DNA from: Burkholderiales bacterium
GTDB taxonomy: Bacteria > Pseudomonadota > Gammaproteobacteria > Burkholderiales > SG8-39
NCBI GenBank assembly: GCA_017880775.1
Contig: JADGRQ010000009.1
Location: 58,913-122,912 of the forward strand
Direction: 5' to 3'
Length of the DNA: 64,000 nucleotides
The notes beneath the pieces are model-generated. The model had not been told where the DNA came from. It did not search any database and was given only the letters and a program-made list of their open reading frames with translations. Positions 6,637 to 14,564 of this stretch are shown piece by piece. Each line of letters opens with the position of its first letter. The first letter of the stretch is position 1. The translations under genes were made by a program, and so were the position numbers.

Positions 6637-8326
6637 AGACTGCTTCCTTGAAAGGTTCGATGCCGATGCGGCCGACGCAATCGACGAAGCGCTCGACCTC
6701 GCTTTCGCGCTTCACGAGGTAGGCCCCGATCAGGCGCTCGATCACTTCGGGCACGTCTGCGCGCGCGAACGAGGGGCCGATCACCTTTCCGACGGCTGCA
6801 GCGGAGCCCGCCGAGGTCAAGCCCGGCGGAGTCAAGCCCGTCCGGGTTAATCCTTGGTTTCCGCCGATGGTGATCTGGTACCACTCCTCGCCGTTCTTAT
6901 CCACCCCGAGTATGCCGATGTGGCCGACATGATGGTGGCCGCAGGAGTTCATGCAGCCCGAGATATTCAGGTCCAGTTCGCCGATATCATGCTGGTAGTC
7001 GAGGTCGTCGAACCTCTGCTGGATTGCTTCAGCCACGGGTATCGATTTGGCGTTGGCGAGGGAGCAGAAATCCCCACCCGGGCAGGCAATGATGTTGGTG
7101 AGCAACCCGATATTCGGTGTGGCGAGCCCGAGTTCGCGCGCTTCGCGCCATAGCGCATGCAGATCGCGCTGCGCAACGTCGGCAAGGATCAGGTTCTGCT
7201 CGTGCGAGACGCGCAGTTCGCCGAACGAGTAGCGCTCGGCGAGGTCCGCAACCGCATCCATCTGTCCGGCCGTCGCGTCGCCCGGCGGCACGCCCGTTTT
7301 CTTCAGCGACAGCGTCACTGCAACGTAGCCGGTGACCTTGTGCGGGTGGATGTTGCGCTTCACCCAGGCAGCGAACGCCGGCTCGGTTGCGCGCTTCGCT
7401 TCGTACCCGGCATCAAACGCCGCGAGCGCCGGATGCGCGGGTCGCGTAAAGCGCGCTTCGATCCTGCGCACCTCTTCCTCCATCAATGTGGCCGGGCCGT
7501 CGGCATGGTGGGACCACTCCGCCTCGACGTGGCGCGCAAATTCCTCCGGGCCGAGTTGCTTGACCAGGATCTTGATGCGCGCCTTGTACTTGTTGTCGCG
7601 CCGGCCATAGCGGTTGTACACGCGCAGGATCGCATCCAGGTAGGTGAGCAGATGGCGCCACGGCAGGAACTCGCGGATCGCGTGGCCGATGATCGGCGTG
7701 CGCCCCATCCCACCGCCGACGATGACGCGAAAGCACGTCTCACCCGCGTCGTTGCGTAACGCGTGCACGCCGATGTCATGCAGGAAGGTGGCCGCGCGGT
7801 CGGCCTGCGCGCCGTTCACCGCGATCTTGAACTTGCGCGGCAGGTAGGCGAATTCCGGATGGAAGGTCGACCACTGGCGGATCAGTTCGCACCAGACGAA
7901 GGAATCGACGATCTCGTCGCGCGCCACTCCGGCAAAGTGGTCGGTGGTGATGTTGCGCACGCAGTTGCCCGAAGTCTGGATGGCGTGCATCTGCACTTCG
8001 GCCAGCTCGGCGAGGATATCCGGTACGTCCTGCAGCCTCGGCCAGTTCAGTTGCAGGTTCTGGCGCGTACTGAAATGGCCGTAGCCGCGGTCGAAAGTGC
8101 GCACGATGTGCGCGAGCTTCCTGAGTTGCCGGGACGAAAGCAGACCGTAAGGAATTGCAATGCGCAGCATCGGCGCGAAGCGCTGGATGTACAGGCCATT
8201 TTGCAGGCGCAGCGGCCGGAACTCGTCCTCGCCGAGCGCGCCGGCCAGGAAACGGCGCGTCTGGTCGCGGAACTGCGCGACGCGCTCCTGCACCAACCGC
8301 TGATCAATGTCGTCGTAGATGTACAT
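6581..8326 (-). CDS. cysI: Sulfite reductase, hemoprotein (siroheme / [4Fe-4S])
   Basis: A 581-residue siroheme enzyme that reduces sulfite to sulfide in cysteine synthesis. The two cysteine pairs that carry the [4Fe-4S] cluster and siroheme are present: CPGGDFC (Cys415, Cys421) and CMNSC (Cys458, Cys462). The two-fold repeat of ferredoxin-like half-domains and siroheme domains is visible, with TRQNLQ-type residues in the N-terminal half. Nitrite reductase NirA/NirB is the alternative, but DUF934 and divergent cysB favour sulfite. No cysJ flavoprotein or cysHDN genes are adjacent. A three-copy pentapeptide repeat lies near the C-terminus (6806-6850). Confidence 0.9.
   Translation of the reverse strand: MYIYDDIDQRLVQERVAQFRDQTRRFLAGALGEDEFRPLRLQNGLYIQRFAPMLRIAIPYGLLSSRQLRKLAHIVRTFDRGYGHFSTRQNLQLNWPRLQDVPDILAELAEVQMHAIQTSGNCVRNITTDHFAGVARDEIVDSFVWCELIRQWSTFHPEFAYLPRKFKIAVNGAQADRAATFLHDIGVHALRNDAGETCFRVIVGGGMGRTPIIGHAIREFLPWRHLLTYLDAILRVYNRYGRRDNKYKARIKILVKQLGPEEFARHVEAEWSHHADGPATLMEEEVRRIEARFTRPAHPALAAFDAGYEAKRATEPAFAAWVKRNIHPHKVTGYVAVTLSLKKTGVPPGDATAGQMDAVADLAERYSFGELRVSHEQNLILADVAQRDLHALWREARELGLATPNIGLLTNIIACPGGDFCSLANAKSIPVAEAIQQRFDDLDYQHDIGELDLNISGCMNSCGHHHVGHIGILGVDKNGEEWYQITIGGNQGLTRTGLTPPGLTSAGSAAAVGKVIGPSFARADVPEVIERLIGAYLVKRESEVERFVDCVGRIGIEPFKEAVYGSLDQKRTHRERQLAAA
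6806..6850 (-). repeat. 15-bp tandem repeat (3 copies) inside cysI
   Basis: Three consecutive diverged 15-base units (6806-6820, 6821-6835, 6836-6850) encode LTSAG, LTPPG and LTRTG (read in reverse order in the protein). They lie between the conserved strand ending IGGNQG and the conserved KVIGPSF segment, where related proteins have a short loop. Confidence 0.85.
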
Positions 8327-8420
8327 GCCGCCACTCGGAGCGCATCAGAGTAGCGGCGCGGCGTTATATTACAAAAGAAAATTATGCTAATATTAAATAA
8401 CTAATTGATCTATAAAACCG
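8327..8420. promoter_or_regulatory. Divergent cysI / cysB regulatory region
   Basis: A 94-base spacer between divergent start codons. It is strikingly AT-rich compared with its surroundings (roughly 8362-8417), with several TATAAT-like hexamers on both strands. CysB-type regulators bind such AT-rich stretches without a tight consensus, so autoregulated cysB and activated cysI transcription from here is a reasonable inference. No exact operator is proposed. Confidence 0.55.
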
Positions 8421-9365
8421 GTGAAGCTTCAGCAACTGCGTTTCCTGTGCGAGGTCGCCCGCCAGGGCCTGAACATGTCGCTCGCCGCGCAGCGCCTGCA
8501 TACCTCGCAGCCGGGCGTGAGCAAGGCGATCCGCCAACTCGAGACCGAACTCGGCGTGCAGATCTACGTGCGCAACGGCAAGCGCGTGACCGGCGTGACC
8601 GGCCCCGGCCGGACGGTGCTGGAGATCGCCGAGCGCATCCTGCGCGAAGCCGCCAATCTCAAACGCGCCGGCGACGACTTCGTCAACCAGTCGAGCGGCG
8701 CATTGACCATCGCCACCACGCATACGCAGGCGCGCTACGCCTTGCCGAAGGTGGTGAAGCGCTTCCGCGCGCGCTATCCGAAGGTGGCGCTCGCGATCCA
8801 CCAGGGCAATCCGACGCAGGTCTCGGAGCAGGTGTTGAACGGCGAGGCCGAGTTCGGCATCGCCACCGAGGCGCTCGCGAACTACCCGGAACTGGTGACG
8901 CTGCCGTGCTACCAGTGGAACCGCGTCGTGGTCGTGCCGCCGCGTCATCCGCTGCTGCGCTTGCGGCCGCTCACGCTCGAGGCGATCGCGCAGCATCCGG
9001 TTATCACCTACGATTTTGCGTTCACCGGTCGTTCGCAGACCGACAAGGCCTTCGCACAGCGGGGCCTCGCGCCGAACATCGTGCTCACGGCGATCGACGC
9101 CGACGTGATCAAGTCCTACGTCGAGCTCGGCATGGGCGTAGGCATCGTCGCACGCATGGCCTTCGATGCCCGGCGCGACCGGACGCTGCGCGCCATCGAC
9201 GCATCGCACCTGTTTGAAACCAGCACCACGCGGCTGGCAATCCGCGCGGGCAGCTGGCTGCGTGGCTATGCCTACGATTTCATCGAGATGTTCGCCCCGC
9301 AGCTGGTGCGCAAGACGGTGGAAGCGACGGTGACGGGTGCCCGCGGCTCGGCCTACGAACTGTGA
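8421..9365 (+). CDS. cysB: LysR-family transcriptional regulator CysB
   Basis: A 314-residue LysR-type regulator: winged helix-turn-helix at about 1-60 (SLAAQRLHTSQPGVSKAIRQ) and a C-terminal effector-binding domain. The CysB/Cbl subfamily is shown by the N-terminus MKLQQLRFLCEVARQGLNMS and by TTHTQARYALP and ITYDFAFTGR in the inducer domain. CysB activates sulfate-assimilation genes in response to N-acetylserine, and sulfide or thiosulfate act against it. The start is a GTG, fixed by homology. It is divergent from cysI, the usual arrangement for a regulator and its target. Confidence 0.93.
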   Translation: MKLQQLRFLCEVARQGLNMSLAAQRLHTSQPGVSKAIRQLETELGVQIYVRNGKRVTGVTGPGRTVLEIAERILREAANLKRAGDDFVNQSSGALTIATTHTQARYALPKVVKRFRARYPKVALAIHQGNPTQVSEQVLNGEAEFGIATEALANYPELVTLPCYQWNRVVVVPPRHPLLRLRPLTLEAIAQHPVITYDFAFTGRSQTDKAFAQRGLAPNIVLTAIDADVIKSYVELGMGVGIVARMAFDARRDRTLRAIDASHLFETSTTRLAIRAGSWLRGYAYDFIEMFAPQLVRKTVEATVTGARGSAYEL

Positions 9366-9370
9366 CGGGC

Positions 9371-9414
9371 TTTGGATCCCCTACGCGGGGATTTTGGATC
9401 CCCTACGCGGGGAT
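9371..9414. repeat. 22-bp tandem duplication with internal palindrome (REP/NIME-like)
   Basis: Two identical 22-base copies (9371-9392, 9393-9414) lie between the convergent ends of cysB and sspB. Each contains the inverted repeat ATCCCC-TACGC-GGGGAT. A third hairpin, ATGACGGCG-GCGCA-CGCCGTCAT, begins at 9412. The unit resembles short dispersed repeats of the form ATTCCC-N8-GGGAAT known in Neisseria and similar REP-like elements in other proteobacteria. It may also act as a bidirectional terminator. Confidence 0.75.
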
Positions 9415-9431
9415 GACGGCGGCGCACGCCG

Positions 9432-9848
9432 TCATTTCACTCGCCTGAGCGCAGGGCGACTGCCCGTGCCGCCCGGACCGCGGGGCTTCGGCGGCTCGGG
9501 TTCGGCCGCAGTGGCCCCCTGCACCATCGGCCTCGGATTGTCGACTTCGAAGGTCATGCCGTGGCCGGTTTCACGCGCATAGATCGAATGGACGTTCGCC
9601 ACCGGCACCGAAATCTGGCGCGCGACGCCGGCGAAGCGCGCGGAAAACTCGATCTGATCGTTGCCGATCTGCAGCTTGTGCACCGCGCCGGGGGCGATAT
9701 TGAGGGTGATTTCGCCGTTCTTCACGAATTCGGCCGGCACCCGGGTGCGCGAATCCACCTTGACTGCGATGTGCGGCGTATAGCCGTTGTCCACGCACCA
9801 CTCGAACAGGGCGCGCATCAGGTAGGGCTTGGTCGGTACCTCTTCCAT
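9432..9848 (-). CDS. sspB: ClpXP protease specificity-enhancing factor SspB
   Basis: A 138-residue adaptor that binds ssrA-tagged peptides and hands them to ClpX for degradation. The family N-terminus (PTKPYLMRALFEWCVDNGYTPHIAV, residues about 5-29) and the segments ITLNIAP and FSARFAGV form the substrate-binding fold; the C-terminal tail is Pro/Gly-rich and flexible, ending in a basic stretch that would hold the ClpX-binding end. The start is the ATG at 9848; the longer upstream frame runs into sspA. It is 5 bases after sspA, so the two are co-transcribed, as is standard in beta- and gammaproteobacteria. Confidence 0.93.
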   Translation of the reverse strand: MEEVPTKPYLMRALFEWCVDNGYTPHIAVKVDSRTRVPAEFVKNGEITLNIAPGAVHKLQIGNDQIEFSARFAGVARQISVPVANVHSIYARETGHGMTFEVDNPRPMVQGATAAEPEPPKPRGPGGTGSRPALRRVK

Positions 9849-9853
9849 GACAT

Positions 9854-10453
9854 CTACTTGCGCATCACCTTTTCCGAAGGGGTCAGCGCCTCGATGAAGG
9901 CGGGGCGTGAAAAGATTCGCTCGGCGTACTTCATCAGCGGCGCAGCCGACTTGCCGAGGCGGATGCCATAGTGGTCCAGGCGCCACAGCATCGGCGCGAT
10001 CGCCACGTCGAGCATCGAGAATTCATCTCCCAGCATGAACTTCTGCTTGGAGAAGATCGGCACCAGCTCGGTCAACCGGTCGGTCACGTGCGCGCGCGAA
10101 CGCTCGACCTGCTTCTCCTTGCCCGATTCGAGCGGCTCGATCTGCGAGAACAATTCAATCTCGAAGTTGAACAGGAACAGCCGCGCACGCGCGCGCATCA
10201 CGGGGTCGGCGGGCATCAGTTGCGGGTGCGGGAAGCGCTCGTCGATGTACTCGTTGATGATGTTCGATTCGTACAGGATCAGGTCGCGCTCCACCAGCAC
10301 CGGCAGGCGGTTGTAGGGGTTCATCACCGCGATGTCTTCCGGCTTGTTGTACATGTCGACGTCGATAACCTGAAAGTCCATGCCCTTCTCATACAGCACG
10401 AAACGGCAGCGCTGGCTGAAAGGGCAGGTGGTCCCGGAATACAGTTGCATCAT
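9854..10453 (-). CDS. sspA: Stringent starvation protein A (GST-fold, RNA polymerase-associated)
   Basis: A 199-residue protein with an N-terminal thioredoxin-like GST domain (TTCPFSQRCRFVLYEKG, about 8-24) and an all-helical C-terminal domain. In E. coli SspA binds RNA polymerase holoenzyme and alters promoter use under starvation; it has no glutathione transferase activity. It is first gene of sspA-sspB. A terminator hairpin lies only 17 bases upstream of its start, so transcription must either read through from petABC or start extremely close to the gene. The second ATG (10450) is an equally good start. Confidence 0.93.
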   Translation of the reverse strand: MMQLYSGTTCPFSQRCRFVLYEKGMDFQVIDVDMYNKPEDIAVMNPYNRLPVLVERDLILYESNIINEYIDERFPHPQLMPADPVMRARARLFLFNFEIELFSQIEPLESGKEKQVERSRAHVTDRLTELVPIFSKQKFMLGDEFSMLDVAIAPMLWRLDHYGIRLGKSAAPLMKYAERIFSRPAFIEALTPSEKVMRK

Positions 10454-10470
10454 GATTCGGTCATCCTGAC

Positions 10471-10499
10471 AAAAAAGCCGGGCGGCTCTGCGCCCGGCT
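10471..10499 (-). terminator. Intrinsic terminator between petC and sspA
   Basis: On the minus strand AGCCGGGCG-CAGAGC-CGCCCGGCT is followed by a run of T (six Ts counting the final stem base). It is about 56 bases after the petC stop and ends 17 bases before the sspA start. Confidence 0.85.
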
Positions 10500-10554
10500 C
10501 AGCCAATGCATCTTGGCGTGTGAATGGGGGTGCGGGGGGAAACCTTCCCCCTGC

Positions 10555-11298
10555 TCAATGAACATCTCTCCAGAATTCCCGCTTCATCGCGTGGGCGAAA
10601 ACGAACACCACCACGAGCGCGAACAGCACCGCCGCGCCGATCAGCTTGCGTTTGGTGCCGGAAGGCTCGCCCATATAGACGAGGTAGTTCACCAGGTCGC
10701 GCACGGTGGCGTCGTACTGCACGGTGCTCTGGCGGCCTTCGGAGAGCGTGCTCCACCTGTATTCGGTGTGCGCGTGTCCTTCGCCGTCCTTGGTTTCGAT
10801 GATCTCCAGGCCTTTCTCGCCCTGCAGCGTCCACATCGCGTGCGGCATGCTGACGCTGGGAAATACGGCGTTGTTCCAGCCGGTGGCCGCTTTCGGGTCG
10901 CGGTGGAAGCTGCGCAGATAGGTGTACAGCCAGTCTGCCCCGCGCGAGCGCGCGACCACTGTGAGGTCGGGCGGCGGCACGCCGAACCATTCTTTGCCGT
11001 CCTTCGCACTCATGGCCACCTTCATCGTCTCGCCGACCTTGTCCGAGGCGAACATCAGGTTGTCCCTGATTTGCGCCTCGCTGAGCCCGAGGTCAGTGAG
11101 GCGGTTGTAACGCATGTACGCCGCGCCGTGGCAGTTGAGGCAGTAGTTGACGAAGGTTCGCGCGCCCGCCTGCACGCTGACCAGATCGGTGGGGTCGATC
11201 GGTGCGCGCTCAATGCGATAGCCGCCTTCCGAAGCGATCGCCGACGAACCAAATGCGAGCGCAAGCGGCGCGCACAGCACGACGAGCAGTTTCTTCAT
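10555..11298 (-). CDS. petC: Cytochrome c1 of the cytochrome bc1 complex
   Basis: A 247-residue membrane-anchored c-type cytochrome of the ubiquinol:cytochrome c oxidoreductase. It has a signal peptide (MKKLLVVLCAPLALAFGSSAIAS), the heme motif CLNCH (Cys53, Cys56, His57), a likely Met ligand in FPSVSMPHAMW, and a C-terminal membrane anchor (LIGAAVLFALVVVFVFAHAM). I chose the ATG at 11298 rather than an in-frame codon five residues upstream because it starts the signal peptide cleanly. It is the last gene of petABC; electrons pass from the Rieske protein to this heme and on to soluble cytochrome c. Confidence 0.94.
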   Translation of the reverse strand: MKKLLVVLCAPLALAFGSSAIASEGGYRIERAPIDPTDLVSVQAGARTFVNYCLNCHGAAYMRYNRLTDLGLSEAQIRDNLMFASDKVGETMKVAMSAKDGKEWFGVPPPDLTVVARSRGADWLYTYLRSFHRDPKAATGWNNAVFPSVSMPHAMWTLQGEKGLEIIETKDGEGHAHTEYRWSTLSEGRQSTVQYDATVRDLVNYLVYMGEPSGTKRKLIGAAVLFALVVVFVFAHAMKREFWRDVH

Positions 11299-11309
11299 GG
11301 TGCCGGGCC

Positions 11310-12584
11310 TCACATCGTCACCCGCTCGGGCTCGGGCTTACATTTGTCGGCCGCCGTATACCAGGGCATGAGCAAGAAGAACAGGAAGTAAATCACCGTG
11401 AACACGCGCGCGGCCACGGTGGCGCGTTCGGCCTTGCCCAGCCACGCGCCCGACTGTCCCCAGACGTTGGTCGGCTCGGTGCCAAGGTAGCCGAGGAACA
11501 GGAACGCGACGATGAATACGCTCAGAGCGGTCTTGTAGTACACGCCGCGGTAGCGGATCGACTTGACCGGCGCGCGGTCCAGCCACGGCAGGAAGAACAG
11601 GATCAGCGTCGACAGGCCCATCATCGCAACGCCCGGAAACACCGAGTTGAACAGCGGCGGCACCGCGCGCAGGATCGAGTAGAAGGGCGTGAAGTACCAT
11701 AGGGGTGCAATATGCGCAGGCGTTTTCAGCGGATCGGCGGGGATGAAGTTGTTGTACTCAAGGAAGTAGCCGCCCATCCCCGGCACGAAGAACAGCACCG
11801 CCGAGAAGATCCCGAGGAAGACGACGACCCCGACGATGTCCTTCACCGTGTAGTACGGATGGAACGGAATGCCATCCAGCGGATGCCCGTCCGGGCCCTT
11901 CGTCTTCTTGATCTCGATGCCGTCCGGGTTATTCGAGCCCACATCGTGCAGCGCCAGCAGGTGCACCGCGACCAGACCGAGCAGCACCAGCGGGATCGCA
12001 ATCACGTGGAACGCGAAGAAGCGGTTCAGCGTCGCGTCCGACACCACGTAGTCGCCGCGGATCCACAGCGACAGGTCCGGGCCGATGAACGGGATCGAAC
12101 TGAACAGGTTCACGATCACCTGCGCGCCCCAGTACGACATCTGGCCCCAGGGCAGCAGGTAGCCGAAGAAGGCCTCGGCCATCAGGCACAGATAGATCAA
12201 CACGCCGAAGACCCACACGAGCTCGCGCGGCTTCTTGTGCGAGCCGTACAGCATGGCGCGAAACATGTGCAGGTAGACGACGGCGAAGAACGCGGAGCCG
12301 CCGGTCGAGTGGATGTAGCGGATGATCCAGCCACCGGGAACATCGCGCATGATGTACTCGACCGAGCCGAACGCCAGGTTGGCATCGGCCTTGTAGTGCA
12401 TCGTGAGCACGATTCCGGAGGCGATCTGGATCACCAGCACCAGCATCGCGAGCGAGCCGAAGTAGTACCAGAAGTTGAAGTTCTTCGGCGCGTAGTACTG
12501 CGCTGCATGCTGGTTCCATTGCTCGCGCACGCTCGGCATCCGAGCATCGAACCAGTCCCACAGCGCCATCAGCCGGCTGCTCAT
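11310..12584 (-). CDS. petB: Cytochrome b of the cytochrome bc1 complex
   Basis: A 424-residue integral membrane protein carrying two b hemes and the Qo and Qi quinone sites. Heme-ligand histidines lie in helices B and D (the HSTGGSAFF and HMFRAM region and FAFHVIAIP, VAVHLLALH), and the PPW-type Qo motif is present as APLWYF (the usual PEWY is altered in many proteobacteria to PxWY-like forms). The length is full, with b6-like and subunit-IV-like halves fused as normal for bc1. It lies 3 bases after petA and 11 bases before petC. Confidence 0.95.
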   Translation of the reverse strand: MSSRLMALWDWFDARMPSVREQWNQHAAQYYAPKNFNFWYYFGSLAMLVLVIQIASGIVLTMHYKADANLAFGSVEYIMRDVPGGWIIRYIHSTGGSAFFAVVYLHMFRAMLYGSHKKPRELVWVFGVLIYLCLMAEAFFGYLLPWGQMSYWGAQVIVNLFSSIPFIGPDLSLWIRGDYVVSDATLNRFFAFHVIAIPLVLLGLVAVHLLALHDVGSNNPDGIEIKKTKGPDGHPLDGIPFHPYYTVKDIVGVVVFLGIFSAVLFFVPGMGGYFLEYNNFIPADPLKTPAHIAPLWYFTPFYSILRAVPPLFNSVFPGVAMMGLSTLILFFLPWLDRAPVKSIRYRGVYYKTALSVFIVAFLFLGYLGTEPTNVWGQSGAWLGKAERATVAARVFTVIYFLFFLLMPWYTAADKCKPEPERVTM

Positions 12585-12587
12585 CGC

Positions 12588-13175
12588 TTACGCTCCCTTC
12601 TTGTCTTCGCCGATCAGGATGGTGGTGTCCGACAGAAACGCGTAGGGCGGAACCTCCAGATTGACGGGCGCCGGCGCGCCCTTGAAAACCCTTCCCGCCA
12701 GATCGAACTTGGAGCCGTGGCAGGGGCAGTAGAACCCGCCCACCCAATCGGCGCCCATTTCACCCTTGGGCTCGGGCTTCGCGGTCGGTGAGCACCCGAG
12801 GTGCGTGCAGATGCCGACCAGTACCGCGTACTCGGGCTTGATCGAACGTGTGTCGTTTTTCGCGTACACAGGTTGCTCGGGGACGTCGGATTCCGGGTCG
12901 CTCAACTTGTCTTCGATTCCTTTCAGGCTGTCGAGCATTTCCTTGGTGCGGCGCAGGACCCACACCGGCTTGCCGCGCCACTCGTAGATGCCGAGTTCGC
13001 CCGGCTGGAGCTTGGAGATGTCGGCCTCGATCGGCGCACCCGCGGCCTTGGCGCGCTCGGAGGGCCACATGCTGGCAACGAACGGCACCGCCGCGGCTGC
13101 GGACGCAACGCCGCCTGCGGCGCAGGTTGCGACGACCAGATTGCGCCGCTTCTTGTCGATCTTCTGCTCGCTCAT
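12588..13175 (-). CDS. petA: Ubiquinol-cytochrome c reductase Rieske iron-sulfur subunit
   Basis: A 195-residue [2Fe-2S] protein that takes electrons from ubiquinol at the Qo site. The cluster ligands are in CTHLGC and CPCHGS. The N-terminus KKRRNLVVATCAAGG carries a twin arginine before a hydrophobic anchor, consistent with Tat-dependent export of a folded, uncleaved Rieske protein; tatABC is in this window. The start at 13175 (MSEQKIDKK) has GAGGA upstream and matches homologues; the frame extends 16 codons further upstream. First gene of petABC. Confidence 0.95.
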   Translation of the reverse strand: MSEQKIDKKRRNLVVATCAAGGVASAAAAVPFVASMWPSERAKAAGAPIEADISKLQPGELGIYEWRGKPVWVLRRTKEMLDSLKGIEDKLSDPESDVPEQPVYAKNDTRSIKPEYAVLVGICTHLGCSPTAKPEPKGEMGADWVGGFYCPCHGSKFDLAGRVFKGAPAPVNLEVPPYAFLSDTTILIGEDKKGA

Positions 13176-13222
13176 GGACGGGAAATCCTCGGGAAGAAAA
13201 GGCTTATCTGGGAAGGCGCGCA

Positions 13223-13228
13223 ATTATA
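13223..13228 (-). promoter_or_regulatory. Candidate petABC promoter (-10)
   Basis: A perfect TATAAT on the minus strand, 47 bases upstream of the petA start, in the spacer divergent to the protease gene. The -35 region is weak, so only the -10 element is claimed. Confidence 0.45.
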
Positions 13229-13336
13229 CCGGGCGTGTGTTGCGAAATCCACCTTATCTGCCGTAAGTCATTCTTAGGACGGGTGTTTTTGGCATCTGGC
13301 CGAGCATTGTGCAGATCCTTGTGGCAAAATGCCGCA

Positions 13337-14503
13337 ATGCGCAAACTCTGGCTCGTTTTTTCGCAGACCGCGACAGTGTGCCTCGCGGTATTGTTTGTGG
13401 TTTCGACGCTCAAACCGGAGTGGCTTGCGAGCCTTGGCGGGGCGACCCCGTCCGCGCCGGCCCAGGTGTCGATTCTTTCGACGCCGACTATACCCGCGTC
13501 GGCGAATCCTCGCGCCGCGTCGTTCAGCGACGCGGTGCAGAAAGCGGCGCCTTCGGTCGTGAACATCTTCACCAGCAAGGAGGCGCGGGCGCGTCATCCG
13601 CTCGCGCAGGACCCGCTGTTCCGGCGCTTTTTCGGCGATCAGTTCGGCGACGACGCGCAGCGCTCTTCGAGCCTCGGCTCAGGAGTGATCGTCAGCCCGG
13701 AAGGCTTCATCCTCACCAATCACCACGTGGTCGAGGGCGCCGACGAGATCGAGATCGCGCTGGCCGACGGCAAGAAACTTCTCGCGAAGGTGGTCGGCAA
13801 CGACCCGGACACCGACCTCGCGGTGCTGCGCGTGACCACGGATTCGTTGCCCGCGATCACCTTCGGCCAATCGGAGGCGATGCGCGTTGGCGACGTGGTG
13901 CTCGCGATCGGCAACCCTTTTGGCGTCGGCCAGACCGTCACCTCCGGGATCGTCTCCGCGCTCGGCCGCAGCCAGCTCGGCATCAACACTTTCGAGAACT
14001 TCATACAGACCGACGCGGCGATCAACCCGGGCAATTCCGGCGGCGCATTGATCGACGCGCAGGGCAACCTGGTCGGCATCAATTCCGCGATCTACTCGCG
14101 CTCCGGAGGCTCGATGGGCATCGGTTTCGCGATTCCGGTATCGACGGCAAAGATGGTGCTCGAGCAGATCATCAAGACCGGCGGCGTGACGCGCGGCTGG
14201 ATCGGCGTCGAGGTGCAGGAAATCACGGGCGCGCTGGCCGAATCGCTCAAGCTGCCCGACTCCAAGGGCGCGATCATCGCCGGCGTGCTGCGTGGCGGGC
14301 CCGCCGACAAGGCCGGGGTGAAGCCGGGCGACGTGCTGCTCGCCATCGAGGGCAAGCCGGTACTCGATCCTCAGAGCATGCTCAACCTGGTGGCCGGGCT
14401 GGCCCCGGGCGAGAGTGCAAAGCTCAGCCTGAGGCGCGGCCAGGAGCCGATCGAGCTCGCGGTCGCCGTCGGCAAGCGGCCGAAGCCACAGCCGCAGCAG
14501 TAG
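13337..14503 (+). CDS. DegS/DegQ-type periplasmic serine protease with one PDZ domain
   Basis: A 388-residue HtrA-family trypsin-like protease. An N-terminal membrane helix (about 5-25) anchors it; the protease domain carries His130 (in TNHHVV), Asp160 (in TDLAVL) and Ser234 (in NSGGAL). One PDZ domain follows (about 285-375, GWIGVEVQEI to LRRGQEP). Membrane anchor plus a single PDZ is the DegS layout, but the loop after the anchor is longer, and betaproteobacterial relatives next to petABC are usually just called DegQ/HtrA-like. The start is the ATG at 13337; the frame is open far upstream, antisense to petA. It is divergent from petA. Confidence 0.88.
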   Translation: MRKLWLVFSQTATVCLAVLFVVSTLKPEWLASLGGATPSAPAQVSILSTPTIPASANPRAASFSDAVQKAAPSVVNIFTSKEARARHPLAQDPLFRRFFGDQFGDDAQRSSSLGSGVIVSPEGFILTNHHVVEGADEIEIALADGKKLLAKVVGNDPDTDLAVLRVTTDSLPAITFGQSEAMRVGDVVLAIGNPFGVGQTVTSGIVSALGRSQLGINTFENFIQTDAAINPGNSGGALIDAQGNLVGINSAIYSRSGGSMGIGFAIPVSTAKMVLEQIIKTGGVTRGWIGVEVQEITGALAESLKLPDSKGAIIAGVLRGGPADKAGVKPGDVLLAIEGKPVLDPQSMLNLVAGLAPGESAKLSLRRGQEPIELAVAVGKRPKPQPQQ

Positions 14504-14564
14504 CGTTCCGAACGGATCGTTTGTGAATTTAAGTGTTGTTTTTATTTATTTGGGAGGGGAATTC

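Noticed and set aside
12848..13336. Upstream extension of the DegS/DegQ-like protease by 163 residues
   Set aside because: It is antisense to petA, has no homology, and the membrane anchor starts at ATG 13337.
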